Positions 8,046 to 16,458 of a DNA stretch of 64,000 nucleotides are shown in pieces. Both the position numbers and the translations under genes were made by a program. How positions within the stretch are numbered: the first letter of the stretch is position 1; every line of letters starts with the position of its first letter. Below the pieces are notes generated by a model. It searched no databases, was not told the DNA's origin, and saw nothing but the letters and a program-made list of their open reading frames with translations. The DNA is from an uncultured Prevotellaceae bacterium (GTDB lineage Bacteria > Bacteroidota > Bacteroidia > Bacteroidales > Bacteroidaceae). The stretch spans positions 1 through 64,000 of the forward strand of contig ONDM01000001.1 in NCBI GenBank assembly GCA_900316585.1. The letters run 5' to 3'.

Positions 8046-9731
8046 ATGGATGCAAAGTATAACCCGATTTTAGAAAAAATCGAATCATTATTACCAGAAT
8101 CTTTACAAATATCTATTATTGATAATGGTGGATTAGATTATCCAGATGTAATCTTGTCTTATAAGGAAACACCTATTGCCTTATTGGATTTTAAAGAGAG
8201 TTCAAGTTCTTTTTATAGTAATCTATATGAAATGTCTACAAAGTTTTTCTTTATAGACTATAATAGTAAAAGTACGTATAAGCGTTATGTTAACTACTTA
8301 AGCTTATTTAAAATAAAGTTAATAATTAGATGTACCGAAGATGGTGTATTTTGGGATCGTTCGTTAGATTCTTTTTCTGATTTTTTTAGGGGAGATGTTG
8401 TTCGTAAATTTAATCATTATATTGCTCTTGATTTTGTTAACGAGTATGAACATTGGTTGAAACATCATTTGAATGAAGATCGAGATTTAGCTGGTGAATG
8501 GAAAAATTTTTTTGTTGATATCTTGAATAATGAAAAAGATTTCAAAAGTGGATGGGTATATACGTATCTTGAAGAGGGGGATTTAATATTTAACAGTCTT
8601 TATTTTTATCACTATTTTCAATTTTATTATAGAAAGTGTTTTAAAAAAGAATCTAAAAAGAAATATAAGATAGAATGGGATAAATTCATTGAACAGATTA
8701 ATGAACTCTATAACCATGATGAAGAAATTTCACCAAAAGCTGCTGAACAGTTAGTCAAAAAATTAAGACCTAAGGATGATATAAATAATTATGAGAATTT
8801 TACAGCTTTTATTGAATCTTTGAGTGATAATGATTATCAAATTCTGATTAAAAATGTTTGGGTTACTAAAGCTGGAAGTTTGGTGTTTTCACGAGAGTTT
8901 GAAAATATGTTTTTCTTAAAATTGCTTGGGTCAGTTAAGAATGCTAGCGATTTGTGTAGATATACATCTTATTCTACTTTCATTCTAAATTTTAAAGATG
9001 CAAAGACTAGTATGTTGGGTCTTGCTTGTCAGAATGATAAAAGTGAATGCTATTATGTTGATCAGTATTTGAATGATCCTTTTTCAGGAATATTGTTGGA
9101 TAAAATGAAATATCATCAACTCAAAAAATTAAATTCTTATTTTATTACATCATGTGTTGATGATTTCAAGTGTGATGATTTAACGATGTGGCGTTTATAT
9201 GGGGATAATACTAAAGGTGTATGTTTGAAATATAAGATTGATAGTCAAAATAATAATAATAATTTTTATTTAGCTCCTGTTAGTTATGCGAAAACAGATG
9301 GAACTCATCCAGAACTTGATTATATTAAGCGGCTTCAAAATGCTAAAATCAGGATAGGGAATAAATTTTATTCCATTTGCTTCAGAATGTTTGATGTTTG
9401 GAAACATTTCTTTAAGCCAAATGAATATGCTGTTGAGCAAGAGATACGTTTACTTTACGAAGAATCAATTCAAAAGGAATATAAATGGATTACTAATGGT
9501 TCTCAAATACTTTGTCCATTGGTCGAATTCCCAATAGATAATAATAATATAAATAATATAAATAATAATGTTGATTTTCCTTTAATTTTGGATGAAATAT
9601 TGTTGGGGCCTAATTGTCCAGAAAAGAACACTAATGCAGCTGAATTGAGGGTATTATCAAAGGCTAAAAATATTAAGTGGGCAAAAAAGATAAAGATTTG
9701 CCATTCTAAGATAAACAGTTATAGGTGCTAA
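8046..9731 (+). CDS. PD-(D/E)xK-like nuclease fused to DUF2971 domain
   Basis: The 561-aa protein has two recognisable parts. Near the N-terminus, YPDVILS is followed 14 residues later by LDFKES (Asp34, Asp48, Lys50), the spacing and strand pattern of a PD-(D/E)xK nuclease core. The C-terminal half carries the DUF2971 signature: MWRLYGDNTKGVCLKYKI, then a YAKTDG strand and EQEIRLLYEE. DUF2971 proteins often sit in phage-defence loci, but their activity is not settled. The ATG at 8046 is preferred over the one at 7995, which adds a hydrophobic stretch not matching the family. AT-rich, probably acquired. Confidence 0.72.
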   Translation: MDAKYNPILEKIESLLPESLQISIIDNGGLDYPDVILSYKETPIALLDFKESSSSFYSNLYEMSTKFFFIDYNSKSTYKRYVNYLSLFKIKLIIRCTEDGVFWDRSLDSFSDFFRGDVVRKFNHYIALDFVNEYEHWLKHHLNEDRDLAGEWKNFFVDILNNEKDFKSGWVYTYLEEGDLIFNSLYFYHYFQFYYRKCFKKESKKKYKIEWDKFIEQINELYNHDEEISPKAAEQLVKKLRPKDDINNYENFTAFIESLSDNDYQILIKNVWVTKAGSLVFSREFENMFFLKLLGSVKNASDLCRYTSYSTFILNFKDAKTSMLGLACQNDKSECYYVDQYLNDPFSGILLDKMKYHQLKKLNSYFITSCVDDFKCDDLTMWRLYGDNTKGVCLKYKIDSQNNNNNFYLAPVSYAKTDGTHPELDYIKRLQNAKIRIGNKFYSICFRMFDVWKHFFKPNEYAVEQEIRLLYEESIQKEYKWITNGSQILCPLVEFPIDNNNINNINNNVDFPLILDEILLGPNCPEKNTNAAELRVLSKAKNIKWAKKIKICHSKINSYRC

Positions 9732-9739
9732 TATAATGG

Positions 9740-9774
9740 ATATCCCCACTCCGCAACAAGCAGAGTGGGGATAT
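9740..9774. terminator. Bidirectional terminator between DUF2971 gene and M15 peptidase gene
   Basis: A 12-bp perfect stem (ATATCCCCACTC with GAGTGGGGATAT) between two convergent genes, followed by TGTTTT on the plus strand. Confidence 0.75.
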
Positions 9775-9799
9775 TGTTTTCCGCTTTTCCCATTGGGGG

Positions 9800-10225
9800 T
9801 TACATTGCAATCACCCGATGCCGATTCATCTTCACATCCGGTTTGCAGCTCACGTGTATCCAGTAGGTGGATTTGCGGTGCTCCCAGATAAGTTGGTCGA
9901 AGTTGGTGTTTTCCATGAGCCAGGCGAACCAGGTGCGGCCCTCTGCCAGATTGGTGACACGGATGTCGGCTGCTTGGCCTTTCAGGTGCTGGGAGTTCCG
10001 GGCACCGCCCACTTTCTGGTTGAGTAGCCAGCAGCGGTAGGCGCTGTTGATGATTACGGGTTTTCCCATGGCCTTTCTTAGGGGTTCCAGCACTTGCTGG
10101 CAAAGCACTTTCAGGCAGGCTATCTGTTGGGCGTTCGGCACGTTCCTGATGGCTAGTCTCACGGCTGTGCGGCTTTGCGCCATCTCTTCTAACGTAAAAT
10201 GTTCTGTTAGTTTTATTTTTTCCAT
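9800..10225 (-). CDS. M15A-type peptidase (D-Ala-D-Ala carboxypeptidase/endolysin-like)
   Basis: A 141-aa zinc peptidase of the Peptidase_M15_3 type, which cuts peptidoglycan cross-bridges. It shows SAYRC, then NSQHLKGQAADI with the zinc ligands His80 and Asp87, and WIHVS with His124. There is no signal peptide. Such small enzymes act as phage endolysins or as domesticated lysis proteins in Bacteroidales accessory loci. It is the last gene of a leftward operon (DUF3987, primase-like, DUF5675), 18 nt after the DUF5675 stop. This makes it a lysis or cell-wall component of a mobile or phage-derived module. Confidence 0.85.
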   Translation of the reverse strand: MEKIKLTEHFTLEEMAQSRTAVRLAIRNVPNAQQIACLKVLCQQVLEPLRKAMGKPVIINSAYRCWLLNQKVGGARNSQHLKGQAADIRVTNLAEGRTWFAWLMENTNFDQLIWEHRKSTYWIHVSCKPDVKMNRHRVIAM

Positions 10226-10243
10226 AATTGTTTTGTTTTTTGT

Positions 10244-10717
10244 TTAATGCCCAATGGGACCTGTCCCCATGTGGGAAATGATGAGGGTGGCCTCGCCGCC
10301 GGCTTGCTGCAGCAGTTCCACCAGCCGGGTGAAGTACTTGCTGGTGCATTTCACCACTCCGGGCACTACGCGCTCGCCCAGGAGGATGGAGCCGTCGGTG
10401 CGGTTGTACACACCGTTTCCGTCCTTCAGCTGGGGACAGTAGCCCCTCAGGTTCCGGTGGGGGCTCATCACCGCCTTTCCGCGCCTCATGCAGTAGCGGC
10501 AACGGTCCAGCCACTTGCGTGCGCCCATGGGCCTTATTTCCACGGCAGGCACCTCGCGCTGGTACTGTCGGCACTGTTGCAGGCACACCCGGTACTCGCC
10601 CTCAGGCACCAGCCCTTTGGTGCTCTCGCTGGCCTGGCAGAAAGGTTCTCCGTCCAGGAAAACCTCGCTGTCCACGCATCGGTCGGTTCTGTAAAATCTG
10701 TAGATTAGAATGTTCAT
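10244..10717 (-). CDS. DUF5675 family protein
   Basis: A 157-aa protein matching the DUF5675 pattern: a short strand at the start (RFYRTDRC), a central PEGEYRV turn, then a block with HRNLRGYCPQL and a CTSKYFTRLVELL helix. Function is unknown; the family is found in phages and mobile loci of Bacteroidetes, commonly near cell-wall hydrolases. Its start overlaps the primase-like gene stop by 4 nt (ATGA type), showing translational coupling, and the peptidase gene follows. The high share of Cys, Arg and Gly suggests a small compact domain. Confidence 0.8.
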   Translation of the reverse strand: MNILIYRFYRTDRCVDSEVFLDGEPFCQASESTKGLVPEGEYRVCLQQCRQYQREVPAVEIRPMGARKWLDRCRYCMRRGKAVMSPHRNLRGYCPQLKDGNGVYNRTDGSILLGERVVPGVVKCTSKYFTRLVELLQQAGGEATLIISHMGTGPIGH

Positions 10718-11661
10718 TGTTTCAATTTGATGTAATAGTCCGAAAAATCCTTGCAGTCTTGAGGCAGCCCGTGCCTGATGATCTGCGGATAGATGTCCTG
10801 AAGCTGCCGGAACAGCTCCTCGCCAGGTGCGTCACGGTCCGGGAACATGTGCAGGTTCAGCGGGATGCTGATGTCCCCGTAGAGCCGCCGTTGCACCTCG
10901 TCCAGCAGGTCCTGCAGCTCCCCGCTCTTGAGCAGGGTGGCCGAGGGGATGGCTATGGCCTTGTGCCCCATGGATAGCAGCGCTATGCAGTCAGTCACGC
11001 CCTCGGCTATGTAGAGCGGCTCGCCCGGCTTCAGGAACCTCAGCACCAGTTGCCCGTACACTTGGCAGCGGCTTCCCCTGGGGAACCAGAACCGCGGCCT
11101 TCCTTCCCGGCTGGTGAGGTAGCGCACCTGCACCGTGATCAGTTCCCCGGCCATGCTCCAGTACGGAATGAGCAGCTCCTCGTCCTTGCTGCCTATACCC
11201 AGCCACTGCACCACCTTCTCGTTGTACCTTCGCTGCCGGAACAGGAAGTCCCTGGCCAGGGCGTTCAGCGATGGTTTCCGAAGCAGAGGCCACAGTCGGC
11301 TTAAATCCGGCTTCTCAGGCTCCACAGGCTTCGGCACTGGCCTCACAAGCCTGGGCGTAATACCGACCATTCTTGGTGGGTTCTTCATGCTGATGGAGAT
11401 GCCGAAGCACTGTGCCAGCCAGCAGCATGCCGGGATGAACTCCAGCCCCCGGACCTTCATCACCAGGGAGATGGTATTCCCGTGCTCGCCGCACACGAAG
11501 CACTTGAACGTGTTCTTGCCCAGGTGGAAGGAGAGCGACGGGTGCCTGTCCTCGTGGAAGGGGCAGAGGCACTTGTGCCTGTACACGCTCAGTCCCAGCG
11601 CCTCCGCCACTTGTTCTATAGGAATGCTTTTCAGCCTTTCCAGTTCAAGAGAGTCTATCAT
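10714..11661 (-). CDS. CHC2 zinc-finger / Toprim primase-like protein
   Basis: A 315-aa protein with a DnaG-type zinc ribbon (Cys33, His36, Cys54, Cys57) at residues 25-65 and a Toprim domain at about 215-300, seen in LYIAEGVTDCIAL and MFPDRDAPGE, which supply the acidic metal-binding residues. It lacks the long catalytic core and C-terminal helicase-binding part of DnaG, so it is a small primase-like protein of the kind carried by Bacteroidales mobile elements. Coupled to the DUF3987 gene by a 4-nt overlap and to DUF5675 by another. It probably acts in priming replication of an element together with the DUF3987 ATPase. Confidence 0.85.
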   Translation of the reverse strand: MIDSLELERLKSIPIEQVAEALGLSVYRHKCLCPFHEDRHPSLSFHLGKNTFKCFVCGEHGNTISLVMKVRGLEFIPACCWLAQCFGISISMKNPPRMVGITPRLVRPVPKPVEPEKPDLSRLWPLLRKPSLNALARDFLFRQRRYNEKVVQWLGIGSKDEELLIPYWSMAGELITVQVRYLTSREGRPRFWFPRGSRCQVYGQLVLRFLKPGEPLYIAEGVTDCIALLSMGHKAIAIPSATLLKSGELQDLLDEVQRRLYGDISIPLNLHMFPDRDAPGEELFRQLQDIYPQIIRHGLPQDCKDFSDYYIKLKQ

Positions 11662-13034
11662 TTCAGTTTCTTAAATAAGTTTTTTCCTATTTCTTTTATC
11701 CATCTTTTATATTTCCACTGGCTGATGAAGACACTGGCTGGGGTATTTAATCGCTGATTCTTGATGCCATCTCTCAGCATTTCCTTAGTAAATTCCTTTG
11801 GGAGAATTTTGAAGATTGGCACTCTTCGAATAGGGTTTTCCATCATTTCTTCGGTTCTGTTAGCCACCAGATACTCATACCTGCCACCCCATTTTTTCAT
11901 CAACCCCTTGTAAATGTAATCCACCAGGAAGAGGTAGATCTGCCTGCACCGTTTTTCTGCATCCGGGTCGCCATCATAGAGGTAATAGCAGAGGGCAGTG
12001 GCACGGAAGGCCGATACTGAGCTGCGCTTGTAGAAAGCCTCTATCGCTTTGGAACCGCTTCGGGCCGATTCTTCCGCTTTCTTTCCGCACCATTTCCGGG
12101 CCAGCTGGTTCAGCCACTCCAGCTCCAGGATTTTCTCAGGCATCAGACTGCCGTCGGGTGCATAGGTGTCATCCATCATTCGTTTCAGTGTTTCATCTAT
12201 AATCTTCTGCTGCTCAGGAGTATAAGGCTTAAAGAAAATCCCTGTACTACCAGGCTTCTGCTCCAGTTCGCACAGAATGATACGTGAAACATTGCCACCC
12301 TCAATAGCTTTCCTGTCCATATACTCATCCAGTGCCGATGGTGTGCTGCAATACATGGCACAGAGCCAGATGTCCACTAAGGCTGAATAGCTGTTTTCAG
12401 AGGCGAAGTCGATGCCGAACAAACTACCCTTATCGAATGCAGTACGCACGATGGTTCTCAGGTTGGAGAATCCCTGTTTTCCCGCATCTACCATAGCCGA
12501 GAGTTCCTCGCTGAACATCCAGAAGGGCAGATTACCTCCCAGTACCCTCATGAGGTAATCGGTTCGTTTCACCAACTGAGTCTTTGAGATGGTAACCGGC
12601 ACTTGGCGGATAGTAGTCTTGGGCTCTTCGGGTATTTTTTTCGTCTTGGCTGCTGCACGCTTCATCTCCCTGTATTCCTGTTCTTTACGCCGCTGTTCCA
12701 AATCTCGGGCTCGCAGTGTGGGCCCTATGATGGTTTCTTCTATAAATCTGGCGAACGACTTACCGGAGCTTTGTTCTCCCACGATGATCACCTGCAGCAG
12801 GAGTGCCGAAGGACGGTAAGAATCGTAATAGTACTTTACCTGGATGCGCCCGGCCAGACAGCAGAGTGGGGCTAGACAAGCTATGAAGGAGGGGATCTTG
12901 AAATCCTTCGGGGCATTGGTCACCACTTCCCTGATTACGGGAGGCAGTTCGCTGTCCTTCGGAAGTTTGTAGGAGAGCAATTCCTCCTCTTCTTCTTCCA
13001 GAAAATCCTCTTGAAATAAGGTCTTTTTCTCCAT
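11658..13034 (-). CDS. DUF3987 domain protein (ATPase of mobile elements)
   Basis: A 458-aa DUF3987 protein. After an acidic N-terminus (residues 8-20, mostly Glu) comes the Walker A motif GEQSSGKS (86-93), a basic linker (about 110-145), and an FSEELSAMVD segment typical of the family. These proteins accompany primase-like genes in Bacteroidales elements and probably work as replicative ATPases or helicase-like factors; this is inference from context. The ATG at 13034 is chosen because a start at 13082 would overlap the preceding gene by 47 nt. With this start the gap is 1 nt. Confidence 0.82.
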   Translation of the reverse strand: MEKKTLFQEDFLEEEEEELLSYKLPKDSELPPVIREVVTNAPKDFKIPSFIACLAPLCCLAGRIQVKYYYDSYRPSALLLQVIIVGEQSSGKSFARFIEETIIGPTLRARDLEQRRKEQEYREMKRAAAKTKKIPEEPKTTIRQVPVTISKTQLVKRTDYLMRVLGGNLPFWMFSEELSAMVDAGKQGFSNLRTIVRTAFDKGSLFGIDFASENSYSALVDIWLCAMYCSTPSALDEYMDRKAIEGGNVSRIILCELEQKPGSTGIFFKPYTPEQQKIIDETLKRMMDDTYAPDGSLMPEKILELEWLNQLARKWCGKKAEESARSGSKAIEAFYKRSSVSAFRATALCYYLYDGDPDAEKRCRQIYLFLVDYIYKGLMKKWGGRYEYLVANRTEEMMENPIRRVPIFKILPKEFTKEMLRDGIKNQRLNTPASVFISQWKYKRWIKEIGKNLFKKLK

Positions 13035-13035
13035 C

Positions 13036-13335
13036 TTAGCAGCGGTTATTGTATAGATATTCCAGTAGTTCGGCCCCTTCATCTACTAAACACTGAGCCA
13101 TGTATGCGCCTCCTTCTTCTACAGGAACTTCCATGAGCACACGCAGATACTTCTTACCTTTGCCCAGCTGGCAGTGACGGGTCTGGAAGAGTGTTTCATA
13201 CATTTTCCCCTGGCTACCCTCATTGATTCGCTTCACCTGAACATCACCGTTTGAAAAGATAGTCGCTCTGGCACGGAAGCTACAGTTCCTTTGCCCTTGC
13301 CCATTCTTCGTAATAACTAAAACTTCTTTTTCCAT
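13036..13335 (-). CDS. Small protein of unknown function in DUF3987 operon
   Basis: A 99-aa soluble protein with a run of beta-strand-like segments (VLVITKNG, CSFRARATIF, VQVKRI) and an acidic C-terminus. I do not recognise the family. It sits one base before the DUF3987 start, in the same direction, so it is co-transcribed and probably serves the same element. Upstream (13336-13488) is a short gap with a GCCGG-rich hairpin and a TTTGCAGTG sequence on the minus strand that may be its promoter. Confidence 0.65.
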   Translation of the reverse strand: MEKEVLVITKNGQGQRNCSFRARATIFSNGDVQVKRINEGSQGKMYETLFQTRHCQLGKGKKYLRVLMEVPVEEGGAYMAQCLVDEGAELLEYLYNNRC

Positions 13336-13488
13336 TTTGTTTATGTTTATTTAGTTAGTCCGGGAGGGAGGAGCCGGCCGGTCTCCATCTCCCTTTGGAC
13401 ACTGCAAAAGTAGGAGCAAAAAAAACACCCGACATACCAAAAAATGCCGGGTGTAAAAACGGGTGAAAAATATAGAGATGGGTGTAAA

Positions 13489-14757
13489 CTAGAGTGCAAA
13501 ATTACTATAGAAAATCTCCTGATAGCGGTTAACTATACACTTCATTCGCTCAAAAGGTTCTTGTTGTTTATAGTATACTTTATCATATCGCCATTCGCTG
13601 AAAGGCTTGAAATAGAGAGATCTGCTGATGTTTTTAATGGAAGAGTACTCACAAGGAATGCGGAATTCTCCATCGTTTAGTTTTGCCATATATTCTGAAA
13701 AACCTTTGTAATCTGTGGCGCTGAAAAGACCCTTATCGGCTAATACACGGAATACACCTATCCAGTGATTTCCTAGATTAAAGAGATATTCTACTTTCTT
13801 TCCTGCAGAAGAAATTTTCTCTTCCAGCAGTTGTAAAATGGAATGTTTCAGCTTTTCTTTTACTTCTTTATTAGTTAAATCTATCTTTTCCAATCCATTG
13901 TTTTTCATGGATAATAGTATCTCTCTCTTAAAGTAATACATGAATATTTTCTGCAGGTGCTTATATCCATATTTCTCTTTCATTTGAGTGATAAGTTGGT
14001 ACCAGTCTCCAAAGTAATTCAGTGCCAGATGCATTAATTCTTTATCGCTAAATTCTTCCTTAAGTTCCTTTATTTTTTCATTTATAAATGCAGTGGTGGG
14101 AAGTTTGTCACCCAGTTCATCCTTCCATGAGGAAAGGCAATTCTGACGTATTATGTCATGTTCTTTTTTAAAGCGAGAATATTCATCTCTAGCCAGACGG
14201 TTAATTGTCTCTTCTGTTTGATGCTCTTCTGTTCTAGCCAGTTCATGGAGAATCTGCTCCATTATTTCCAGCATGAGCATACTAGCTTTCAAGTGTTGTA
14301 TGGTATACCATCTCCAGGGGGTAGGTAGGTTTTCACCTCGCAGTCGGGCATCCACATAGGCATGCACTTCTTCACCATAATTTCCCATCATAGTTTCTGC
14401 ATTATTCCATGTGTTTTCCCTTGTATTCAGGTCTTCACTTTCATAAAAATGAGGTGCACCCTTATCGGCTAGTGTTTTAATTTCATAGAACACCTTTTGT
14501 AAGATGTCGCTCGTTTCACTTAGTAAAATCCTATTTGTTTCTACTTCTGGTGAAAGTAGTCTGTTCTGCTCCTGAACTAAATATTTTCTACCCAAAACAA
14601 TCCCTTCTTTAAGATATAGTTCTAGCTTGGGGATGGCCGATTCACACAGATCATCATTTTTCATCTGCCTGCAAAGGCGTATATCTCTATACACCACCTC
14701 TAGAACTTCCTTCATGCTTTCCATGTTCCCCTTAAAGGTTATTAACTCTAATACCAT
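13489..14757 (-). CDS. Unknown, mostly helical protein
   Basis: A 422-aa soluble protein, largely charged and alpha-helical, with a conserved-looking C-terminal block (NHWIGVFRVLADKGL to SLYFKPFSEWRYD) of a type found in hypothetical proteins next to DUF3987 genes in Bacteroidales. No enzymatic motif is seen. The ATG at 14757 is preferred: a -7 box (TATCTTTG, minus strand, 14794-14801) lies over the earlier possible start at 14796. The gene is more AT-rich than the operon downstream of it and is separated from it by 153 nt, so it may have its own regulation. Confidence 0.65.
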   Translation of the reverse strand: MVLELITFKGNMESMKEVLEVVYRDIRLCRQMKNDDLCESAIPKLELYLKEGIVLGRKYLVQEQNRLLSPEVETNRILLSETSDILQKVFYEIKTLADKGAPHFYESEDLNTRENTWNNAETMMGNYGEEVHAYVDARLRGENLPTPWRWYTIQHLKASMLMLEIMEQILHELARTEEHQTEETINRLARDEYSRFKKEHDIIRQNCLSSWKDELGDKLPTTAFINEKIKELKEEFSDKELMHLALNYFGDWYQLITQMKEKYGYKHLQKIFMYYFKREILLSMKNNGLEKIDLTNKEVKEKLKHSILQLLEEKISSAGKKVEYLFNLGNHWIGVFRVLADKGLFSATDYKGFSEYMAKLNDGEFRIPCEYSSIKNISRSLYFKPFSEWRYDKVYYKQQEPFERMKCIVNRYQEIFYSNFAL

Positions 14758-14793
14758 ATTTTTCCTTGAAATAAATCTATAATTTTTGGGGCG

Positions 14794-14801
14794 CAAAGAT
14801 A
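14794..14801 (-). promoter_or_regulatory. -7 box for the 422-aa unknown gene
   Basis: TATCTTTG followed by CGCCCC on the minus strand. It excludes the ATG at 14796 as a start and supports the one at 14757. Confidence 0.65.
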
Positions 14802-14859
14802 CTGCATTTATGGGTAAAACAGGTTATGTTTTTCGACAAATGTAACATTCATTTATTTA

Positions 14860-15215
14860 TTCTAATTAGTTGGTTATGAAGGTGAAATCATTTCAAACAT
14901 TAACTATTTATTAAATGTTAATCAAAAAGTTAATGCCGTAACAAATTGATTATGAGATAATAAGGGCAAAAATATTAAATATTAAATATTTAATGAACCT
15001 ATTGGTACAGTTATCCTCGTTCTAGAGTAAATTTATTTATAGAGTAATATTATATATCGCGCGTACGTATTATAAGGTATTAATTATGAGAAATCCTGAC
15101 AAGGTAAACCACCACATTACACATCGCATACATTAAATAGTTAATATTTAAAAAATAGGGTTTAATTATCTATATATCAGTTTATTACAAACATTAAATA
15201 GTTAATATTAAATTT
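14860..15215. repeat. AT-rich repeat region between divergent modules
   Basis: The 670-nt gap between 14797 and 15469 has no gene. It is very AT-rich and contains an 18-nt direct repeat CATTAAATAGTTAATATT at 15131-15148 and 15192-15209, related inverted copies near 14898-14920 (CATTAACTATTTATTAAATG), and a run of ATTAAATATT units near 14976-14995. Such iteron-like AT-rich DNA between a replication-type module and another module could be an origin or a partition/regulator site. Confidence 0.55.
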
Positions 15216-15251
15216 AATAAGTTCTTCTTCTCCTTTCTACCTATTTTTCCC

Positions 15252-15286
15252 CTCTCCTTAAGGAGAGATTTTTCTGCCCTTAAGGG
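15252..15286. repeat. Perfect 16-nt palindrome and a 10-nt palindrome
   Basis: CTCTCCTTAAGGAGAG (15252-15267) is followed by ATTTTTC and then by CCCTTAAGGG (15277-15286). Both share a CCTTAAGG centre. They may be protein-binding sites, or the first may be a terminator with its T-run. Confidence 0.5.
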
Positions 15287-15366
15287 AAGCGGAAATTCGG
15301 TTTTGTCCTTCATCGGCAAGTTTTGTTTATTTTCTCTTAAACTGAGGCTATTCCGGAAAAACTTTG

Positions 15367-15374
15367 TATATTTG
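15367..15374 (+). promoter_or_regulatory. -7 box for the Bro-N/Fic gene
   Basis: TATATTTG, 96 nt before the start at 15470. No other consensus box is closer. Confidence 0.5.
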
Positions 15375-15469
15375 AACCGTTAATAAAATTATGATTTGAA
15401 CTTCGTAAATCGATTGATGCAATAGATGCCGTCATCAAGAGTTTAATAAACAGTTAATGGGATATTATC

Positions 15470-16339
15470 ATGCCAAACAAGAAGTCGATACGCTTTTATA
15501 AGGACCACGAGGTGAGAGCCATTTGGGACGAAGAGAAATCCTTGTGGTGGTTCTCTATTGTGGATATTGTTGGGGCTATTACGGATAGTCCGAGCCCAAG
15601 GAAGTATTGGAGCGTGTTGAAAACCAGGCTGAAGAAAGCCGGAAACGAGTTGACTACACGTTGTAGTCAACTGAAGATGACTGCTGCCGATGGTAAGCAA
15701 TATGCAACTGATTGTTTTGCACAAGACGATATCATCCAATTAGTAAGGGTGATACCAAGTAAGAAAACAGCTGATTTCCTCGACTGGTTCGTATATAGCG
15801 ATAACACCATTGATGGGCAGAGCAAGAAAAAAGCTTATTCCCTCTTGGAGAGCGGGCTGCTCGATGACATAAAACCAGGAACGGTAAAGAGTCTGCAACA
15901 GATACATGCCTTTCTGTTCGGTGGGCTATATGACTTTGCTGGCAAGATACGCACCAAAACTATTTCGAAAGGGAATACCATTTTCTGCCTGGCAGAACAT
16001 CTTCACCAATATCTGCAAACGGTAGAGGAAATGCCAGATAGCACCTTCGACGAAATTGTGGACAAATATATAGAAATGAACATGGCCCACCCGTTTATGG
16101 AAGGCAATGGCCGTTCAACACGTATTTGGCTTGACCTGATGCTGAAGAAAAGACTCGGTCTCTGCATCGACTGGAGCAAGATAGGCAAGCGCGACTATCT
16201 CAATGCCATGATAGAGAGCGAGATGAACGGAGCCAAGATACGAGAGTTGCTACATCAAGCACTTACAGACAAGATTGATGACCGCGAGACATTTATGAAA
16301 GGTATCGACTACTCATACTATTACGAGCAAGAGGAATGA
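15470..16339 (+). CDS. Bro-N (DinD-like) / Fic fusion protein
   Basis: Residues 1-105 form a Bro-N/DinD-type domain (RFYKDHEVRAIWDE, WWFSIVDIVGAI, then PRKYWSVLKTRL), a DNA-binding or antirepressor module common in phages. Residues about 125-275 form a Fic domain with the complete active motif HPFMEGNGRSTR (His207 to Arg218), which transfers AMP or another nucleotide part to target proteins. No clear inhibitory helix motif ([ST]xxxE[GN]) is seen, so control must be elsewhere. Length is 289 aa. The following ATPase gene starts 119 nt later on the same strand. Probably a toxin or effector in a mobile region; the fusion suggests that DNA binding or antirepressor-like regulation is tied to Fic activity. 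Confidence 0.88.
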   Translation: MPNKKSIRFYKDHEVRAIWDEEKSLWWFSIVDIVGAITDSPSPRKYWSVLKTRLKKAGNELTTRCSQLKMTAADGKQYATDCFAQDDIIQLVRVIPSKKTADFLDWFVYSDNTIDGQSKKKAYSLLESGLLDDIKPGTVKSLQQIHAFLFGGLYDFAGKIRTKTISKGNTIFCLAEHLHQYLQTVEEMPDSTFDEIVDKYIEMNMAHPFMEGNGRSTRIWLDLMLKKRLGLCIDWSKIGKRDYLNAMIESEMNGAKIRELLHQALTDKIDDRETFMKGIDYSYYYEQEE

Positions 16340-16458
16340 CACGGAAAATGTGTGAAACTGCCCCTTTTTTAGTACGGAAAATGTGAAAAATAGGCTTCCA
16401 AATAGTGGGGATTATGTGAAAAGTATTATCTTTGCAATTGGATATTAATACTTTAGAT

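Noticed and set aside
15131-15209. CRISPR-like repeat
   Set aside because: Only two direct copies of an AT-rich 18-mer and diverged relatives; spacing is irregular.
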